Part shown: in pieces, positions 7,659-11,127 of the stretch | Numbering within the stretch: the first letter of the stretch is position 1 | Layout of the letters: each line of letters opens with the position of its first letter | Assembly: GCA_041744075.1 (NCBI GenBank) | Contig: JBGTLQ010000161.1 | Span: forward strand, 1 to 11,127 | Source of the DNA: JAJTZA01 sp041744075 | Lineage (GTDB): Bacteria > Verrucomicrobiota > Verrucomicrobiia > Chthoniobacterales > Terrimicrobiaceae | Reading direction: 5' to 3' | Length of the DNA stretch: 11,127 nucleotides | Program-made: the position numbers and the translations under genes | Notes under the pieces: generated by a model | Database searches by the model: none | What the model was told of the DNA's origin: nothing | What the model saw: only the letters and a program-made list of their open reading frames with translations

Positions 7659-8267
7659 ATGTCTGCAACCACACCCGCTCAAGTCAAAGAACTCCGCGAA
7701 AAAACCAACGCCGGAATGATGGACTGTAAAAAAGCCCTTGATGAAACCGGGGGTGACCTCACCAAAGCCGAAGAGCTTTTGAGGAAAAAAGGTATCGCGT
7801 CAGCCGGAAAAAAGGCTTCCCGCGCTGCCAAAGAAGGCACTGTGGCTTCCTACATCCACCTTCAAGGAAAAGTTGGGGTTCTGGTCGAGATCAACTGCGA
7901 GACCGATTTTGTTGCCAAAAACGATAACTTCCGCGACCTTGTGAAAGATATCACCCTTCACATCGCGGCATCACACCCACTCTACGTCTCACGCGATCAG
8001 GTACCCGAGCAGCTGATTGCCGCAGAACGTGAGATCTTTGCCGCTCAGGTTGTTGGCAAGCCCGCCAATATTGTTGATAAAATCGTTGATGGAAAGATTG
8101 ATAAATTTTACAGCACGATTTGCCTGCTCGAACAGGCCTTCATCAAAAACCCTGACCTTAGCGTCAAGGATCTCGTCAGTTCCAAAATTACGGAGCTTGG
8201 CGAAAATATCGTGATCCGCCGCTTCACCCGCTACCAAGTGGGTGAGGACTTCGGTTCGGAATCATAA
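7659..8267 (+). CDS. tsf: Elongation factor Ts, short form
   Basis: Complete 202-residue EF-Ts, the nucleotide exchange factor that removes GDP from EF-Tu. The N-terminal UBA-like domain is at about 5-48 with LREKTNAGMMDCKKALDE, typical of all EF-Ts. It is followed by the core subdomain with INCETDFVAKN. Asp83 and Phe84 of the TDF motif correspond to the residues that intrude next to the Mg2+ site of EF-Tu. The protein ends after one core module with EN-IVIRRFTRYQVGE. E. coli EF-Ts (283 residues) has two core repeats plus a coiled coil; this one lacks those and resembles the Thermus type (about 196 residues), which works as a dimer. Dimerisation here is inferred. The start at 7659 gives the usual short leader before the first helix. 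Confidence 0.97.
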   Translation: MSATTPAQVKELREKTNAGMMDCKKALDETGGDLTKAEELLRKKGIASAGKKASRAAKEGTVASYIHLQGKVGVLVEINCETDFVAKNDNFRDLVKDITLHIAASHPLYVSRDQVPEQLIAAEREIFAAQVVGKPANIVDKIVDGKIDKFYSTICLLEQAFIKNPDLSVKDLVSSKITELGENIVIRRFTRYQVGEDFGSES

Positions 8268-8282
8268 GATCCCGTTCAGAGC

Positions 8283-8310
8283 CGCATTAATTTATTGCGC
8301 CTAATGCGCA
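8283..8310 (+). terminator. Possible tsf transcript end: overlapping alternative hairpins
   Basis: Two exclusive pairings are visible 15-30 nt after the tsf stop. CGCATTA (8283-8289) can pair with TAATGCG (8302-8308), giving 7 bp with a 12-nt loop. Alternatively TGCGC (8296-8300) can pair with GCGCA (8306-8310), giving 5 bp with loop CTAAT. The downstream sequence is only moderately T-rich (TTCTTTCATT at 8321-8330), so this is a weak terminator candidate or an RNA end-stabilising element. Confidence 0.3.
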
Positions 8311-8377
8311 GAAGTCAGAATTCTTTCATTGCCAGCAGACCTGATGGACTAAATGAGGTTTTGCCACCGGGAAAGCT

Positions 8378-8737
8378 ATGAACGAAAAATCTGAGATTGA
8401 TGCTGGCTTTGCCAAAATGGGACTTGAAAGCAGCACCCGTCATGTCTTTTTGTGCGTTGGACCTGACTGCTGTCAGACGTCGGAAGGTCTGGCAACTTGG
8501 GAGGTTCTCAAAAGCCAGCTAAAAGCCCTTGGTATTCCAGCGATGCGAACAAAGGCAGCGTGTCTTCGAATTTGCTCAAGTGGGCCATGGATGGTTGTTT
8601 ATCCGGATGGAATCTGGTATGGAAAAGTGACGCCACAACGATGCGAGAGAATCATTCGTGAACACCTTCTGCACAATGTCCCGATTGAGGACTGGATTGA
8701 GCGGAAGCACCCCATCACACTCAGTGTGAAAAAATAG
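8378..8737 (+). CDS. [2Fe-2S] thioredoxin-like ferredoxin domain protein
   Basis: This 119-residue protein is a probable electron carrier of the thioredoxin-like [2Fe-2S] ferredoxin family, related to the NuoE-type fold and to Shethna/Aquifex-type ferredoxins. After about 20 variable residues comes HVFLCVGPDCC (Cys26, Cys31, Cys32), then a helix with WEVLKSQLKALG, then KAACLRICSSGP (Cys62, Cys66) followed by VVYPDGIWYGKVTP. The CxxxC-SGP-VYP-G-WY block is characteristic of the family, and the C-terminal helix REHL completes the fold. In the Aquifex protein the first two ligands are spaced by 12 residues; here they are only four or five apart with an extra Cys, and a sixth Cys89 lies near the end, so the ligand set is uncertain. 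No signal peptide is seen, so the protein is cytoplasmic. The start at 8378 has a poor GGGAAAG-like Shine-Dalgarno. TTGCCA (8329-8334) might be a -35, but the -10 is weak. The partner protein is not evident from the neighbours. Confidence 0.8.
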   Translation: MNEKSEIDAGFAKMGLESSTRHVFLCVGPDCCQTSEGLATWEVLKSQLKALGIPAMRTKAACLRICSSGPWMVVYPDGIWYGKVTPQRCERIIREHLLHNVPIEDWIERKHPITLSVKK

Positions 8738-8766
8738 CAGGTCGCGATACAAGTCAAATGACGTAG

Positions 8767-8787
8767 CGGAAAACGGAACGTTTTTCG
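8767..8787 (+). terminator. Hairpin after ferredoxin gene, probable transcript end
   Basis: CGGAAAACG (8767-8775) pairs with CGTTTTTCG (8779-8787) across a GAA triloop: 9 bp including one G-U. It lies 30 nt after the ferredoxin-like stop. A-rich and T-rich arms mean it could also act on the opposite strand. A T-run lies within the 3' arm but not beyond it, so intrinsic termination is plausible rather than certain. Confidence 0.4.
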
Positions 8788-8855
8788 ATGCCCTCATCCC
8801 CGCAAAAACTTTGTATTTGCACGCTTCACGCGCTGTCTCTGACCAAAAAACGTTC
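8776..8855. repeat. 10-bp inverted repeat with 60-bp spacer
   Basis: GAACGTTTTT (8776-8785) is the exact reverse complement of AAAAACGTTC (8846-8855). Both arms contain the palindrome AACGTT. The left arm overlaps the hairpin at 8767-8787, and the right arm lies just before the candidate promoter at 8867. Paired AACGTT boxes could be an operator, but this may be chance in an A/T-rich gap. Confidence 0.3.
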
Positions 8856-8866
8856 TTGAAAACAAT

Positions 8867-8894
8867 TTGGATGCTTTTTTCTTCCAATTATTAT
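8867..8894 (+). promoter_or_regulatory. Candidate sigma70-type promoter for the repeat-protein gene
   Basis: TTGGAT (8867-8872) and TATTAT (8889-8894) are separated by 16 nt and match the -35 and -10 consensus at three and five of six positions. Transcription would begin near 8901, leaving a leader of about 19 nt to the ATG at 8920. The surrounding 8871-8910 region is strongly A/T-rich, as expected for a promoter and also a reason such matches arise by chance. Confidence 0.35.
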
Positions 8895-8919
8895 TTTTGT
8901 TCTGTAAAAAGCCCGCGTG

Positions 8920-11127
8920 ATGAAAGCCCAAACATCTCTCCTCGCCCTCTTCTTCACGTTCTTCCTCGTCGGGAAAAGCCCGGCACAGAGTACCTTTTGG
9001 ACCGCTGGATCGGATGCCTGGCTGGTGCCCGGCAACTGGGACAATGGTGTTCCCACCAACGCATCGGATGCCTTAGTTGTTAATGGTGGGACTGCGAGGC
9101 TATTTGTGGGTGATGTAGGCGAGGCTGAGAATTTGTTCATTGCAATAGGAATCACAACTGGGGCAGTAACGCTACAAGGAGCCGGGGCGGAGCTGACGAT
9201 TGACTCCCAAATACTGATCGGATCTGGTGATTCAGCCACGGGATTTCTCAGTATTTCAAGCAATGCTCTGGTTAGCACAGCAACAATCACCGCAGGGAGG
9301 AATGGGGGTTCCGGGGAGGTCAGGCTCATTGACGGGGGCACGTTGTCGGTCGATGGCGGGACGGGTAACCTCATTCTCGGCCAACTCGCTGATTCAATCG
9401 GCGAACTCAACATCGGAGACACGGGCGGCGGTTCAACGGCTGGTGTCTTGCAAGCCGCAGGCGTTACCCTCGGCACGGGCGGAGGCCAAGGCATATTAAA
9501 TTTCTACCAAACCGACGAAATCACCTTCGCGCCGATCATTTCCGGCGTTGGTAACACGCAAGTGATACAGCAAGGTACCGGCAAAACGATACTGATTGGA
9601 GCCAACACATACGAGGGCACAACGAGGGTTCTCACAGGAACGCTTAACATTCAAAACGCATCAGCCTTGGGGTCAATCGTGGGCTCAACTGCGGTTTCAG
9701 CAGGCGCAACACTTGAGATTGAAGGCGGTATTACAGTAGGTGAGGAATTTCTCACAATTAATGGGGACGGCATCGGGGGCAACGGGGCTCTTCGAAATAT
9801 TTCTGGAAACAATGAGTGGGGCGGATTGGTTCAACTGGATTCGGACGCTCGCATCCAGTCCGATGCCGGTGATTTGAACATCCTCGGAGGAATCATAAAT
9901 AATAATGGAAATGAAAACCTCACCGTGGGTGGCGCGGGAGACATCCAACTCGGACGGGTGGACCTCAGCTCCGGCGGCATCACCAAGGAAGGAACCGGAA
10001 CGCTGATGATCAGGCAGACACTCGGACTTGGGACAAACACATACACTGGACAGACCAATATTTATGAGGGCACGCTCAGCGGAGTAAACAACCTGGCATT
10101 GAGCAGCACCAGTCGGCATTTTGTGGATATCAACGGCGTTTTGGATGTCAATCTCAGCCAGTCGATTGGATCGTTGACGGGGTCTGGCAGCGTTCTTATT
10201 AACGGCGGATTTTTATTTGTTGGGGACGATGACACCGATTTTGCGTTTGACGGAATTATTGCCGGCGTCGATGGGCGGCTCTGGAAAATTGGCACGGGGG
10301 AAATGACGCTTACCAACAGCAATACTTACACCGGAGGAACGGTCATTCGTGATGGCACTCTGACCTTGGGCATTGATAATGCGATTGCTCCGGGAACAGA
10401 TCTTTTCGTTGGTTTTGAGAATGGCCTTGGAAATGCCCTTTTTAACATGGACGGATTTAATCAAACAGTAGACACCCTCAGCCTATTCGCTAACTTCAAT
10501 CCCAACTCCGTACGCGTCGATATCGGACCGGCTGGCGTTCTGACAGTCCAGAATGAGATCAATTTCTTAAATATCTTTTCCCCAATGCCCCCGCCCATCT
10601 TCGGGTTTGGTGCTCTCATAGCAAATGGGACACTTGATCTTGATGGCGGCATCGTGGACATAACCGTCAACGGAAATGAAAACGATGTGGATCTTGAAAT
10701 CAGTTCCACCATTACAAACGGTGGAATTAATTTCTCAGGTCCCAATGATGGCGTTCTCCTTCTTAGTGGCACCAATACCTACACCGGGGGCACCACCATC
10801 AACTCCGGAATCCTTCGAACAGGCTCCCTGCTTGCACTCGGTGATGGCCCAGGCGAGGTAAATTTGCTTGGTGGCGTGTTGGCTCCCATAGCTCAGTTGG
10901 CACTCCCCTCCAACCTTAATTGGCAGGACGGCCGGTTGGCTTACACGCTCGGGGGCTTTAATGACACTGCGATCTTCACAAGTGGAAATTTTGTTGATTT
11001 GGGGGGCACAGAGTTCCTCATCACAACCGAATTAAATGTGGCCCTCAACACTCCTTACTTATTAATGAACTATGCAGCAACGGACTATCTCGATCCCTCC
11101 GTCTTCCAAGCTCTGTCCGCCAATCCC
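8920..11127 (+). CDS. Exported autotransporter-type beta-strand repeat protein, 3'-truncated
   Basis: The frame is open from an in-frame TAA at 8905 to the window end, giving 736 codons with no stop. Start is ATG 8920; GTG 8917 is also possible, and neither has a Shine-Dalgarno. Residues 1-23 form a signal peptide: Lys2, a hydrophobic LLALFFTFFLV core, and likely cleavage after SPA (22). The mature chain opens with FWTAGSDAWLVPGNWDNGVP, the W..NW..G.P opening common to such proteins. Residues about 92-177 resemble T5SS/PEP-CTERM-associated repeats. Four autotransporter-associated beta strand (PATR-type) repeats follow at about 215-245, 354-387, 454-484 and 610-635. The chain is rich in Gly, Asn, Thr and Asp and lacks Cys in the visible part, so an extended right-handed beta-helix at the cell surface is inferred. 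Whether it ends in a beta-barrel, a PEP-CTERM or a type IX-like tail cannot be seen. The specific function (adhesin, matrix or polysaccharide-associated) is unknown. Confidence 0.85.
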   Translation, partial: MKAQTSLLALFFTFFLVGKSPAQSTFWTAGSDAWLVPGNWDNGVPTNASDALVVNGGTARLFVGDVGEAENLFIAIGITTGAVTLQGAGAELTIDSQILIGSGDSATGFLSISSNALVSTATITAGRNGGSGEVRLIDGGTLSVDGGTGNLILGQLADSIGELNIGDTGGGSTAGVLQAAGVTLGTGGGQGILNFYQTDEITFAPIISGVGNTQVIQQGTGKTILIGANTYEGTTRVLTGTLNIQNASALGSIVGSTAVSAGATLEIEGGITVGEEFLTINGDGIGGNGALRNISGNNEWGGLVQLDSDARIQSDAGDLNILGGIINNNGNENLTVGGAGDIQLGRVDLSSGGITKEGTGTLMIRQTLGLGTNTYTGQTNIYEGTLSGVNNLALSSTSRHFVDINGVLDVNLSQSIGSLTGSGSVLINGGFLFVGDDDTDFAFDGIIAGVDGRLWKIGTGEMTLTNSNTYTGGTVIRDGTLTLGIDNAIAPGTDLFVGFENGLGNALFNMDGFNQTVDTLSLFANFNPNSVRVDIGPAGVLTVQNEINFLNIFSPMPPPIFGFGALIANGTLDLDGGIVDITVNGNENDVDLEISSTITNGGINFSGPNDGVLLLSGTNTYTGGTTINSGILRTGSLLALGDGPGEVNLLGGVLAPIAQLALPSNLNWQDGRLAYTLGGFNDTAIFTSGNFVDLGGTEFLITTELNVALNTPYLLMNYAATDYLDPSVFQALSANP
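9193..9450 (+). repeat. T5SS/PEP-CTERM-associated-type repeats (about three units)
   Basis: Within the exported protein, residues about 92-121, 122-149 and 150-177 each follow a pattern of hydrophobic strand, glycine turn (IGSGDSATG, AGRNGGSG, LGQLADSIG), strand (FLSIS, EVRLI, ELNIG), in units of 28-30 residues. This is the spacing of one or two beta-helix coils. The units are well diverged, so any duplication is old. Confidence 0.6.
9562..10824 (+). repeat. Four autotransporter-associated beta strand repeats
   Basis: Core units lie at 9562-9654, 9979-10080, 10279-10371 and 10747-10824. All share (K)xGTGxxxL...NTYTGxTxIxxGTL, with NTYEGTT, NTYTGQT, NTYTGGT and NTYTGGT at the turn. The first three are complete; the fourth starts at LLLSGTNTYTGG without a preceding KxGTG strand. 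Spacing between units is about 139, 100 and 156 residues, filled with less regular glycine-rich strands. DNA identity between units is low, so these are not recent copies and are poor recombination substrates. Confidence 0.85.

Noticed and set aside
8714..8734. Small hairpin TCACAC-TCA-GTGTGA followed by A6 at the end of the ferredoxin gene
   Set aside because: It lies within coding sequence and is followed by A, not T, on the + strand. On the minus strand the T-run comes before the stem, so it is not a terminator in either direction.
8811..9083. 90-codon + strand frame beginning before the repeat-protein gene
   Set aside because: It overlaps most of the start of the better-supported frame from 8920, has no signal peptide or recognisable motif, and lacks a Shine-Dalgarno.
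8826..9494. 222-codon minus-strand open frame, Pro/Ser-rich
   Set aside because: It is antisense to the signal peptide and first repeats of the exported protein. The Pro/Ser-rich, low-complexity content is the complement of Gly/Thr/Asp codons.

Overview
The window reads as a bacterial chromosome segment with every supported gene on the + strand. It contains the 3' two-thirds of rpoB, complete rpoC, rpsB and tsf, a small [2Fe-2S] thioredoxin-like ferredoxin gene, and the 5' part of a long gene for an exported, beta-strand-repeat surface protein that runs off the right edge. A member of the PVC group, most likely Verrucomicrobiota (Opitutae-like), fits best. The reasons are a Gram-negative-type RNA polymerase with the large inserts in beta and beta', a short single-core EF-Ts, very weak or absent Shine-Dalgarno sequences at several genes, and a T5SS/PEP-CTERM-type autotransporter-repeat protein, a family abundant in that phylum. 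This placement is inference from remembered family traits, not a phylogeny.

Layout. 1-2507: rpoB, cut at its 5' end just upstream of the rifampicin-resistance region. 2553-6677: rpoC, 45 nt after rpoB and surely co-transcribed with it. 6678-6782: leader of rpsB with a palindrome/hairpin, a short AT-rich box and a usable Shine-Dalgarno. 6783-7520: rpsB. 7521-7658: rpsB-tsf gap with a strong two-part hairpin, a second copy of the AT-rich box and a G-depleted leader without Shine-Dalgarno. 7659-8267: tsf. 8268-8377: gap with two overlapping, mutually exclusive small hairpins. 8378-8737: ferredoxin-like gene. 8738-8919: gap with a 9-bp hairpin, a distant inverted repeat and a candidate sigma70-type promoter. 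8920-11127: repeat protein, incomplete at the 3' side.

Functionally, the first four genes are core information processing: the two catalytic subunits of RNA polymerase, ribosomal protein S2 and elongation factor Ts, all growth-rate-linked products. The ferredoxin-like protein and the secreted repeat protein appear unrelated to them. The hairpins after tsf and after the ferredoxin gene probably mark transcript boundaries. No gene-free stretch exceeds 300 bases. I see no tRNA, rRNA, CRISPR array, insertion sequence or phage gene.

I did not find a clearly new multi-gene system. The observations most worth checking are the shared box plus hairpin in front of both rpsB and tsf (a possible common control element), the Shine-Dalgarno-free tsf leader, the atypical cysteine layout of the ferredoxin-like protein, and the large repeat protein whose anchoring end lies outside the window.
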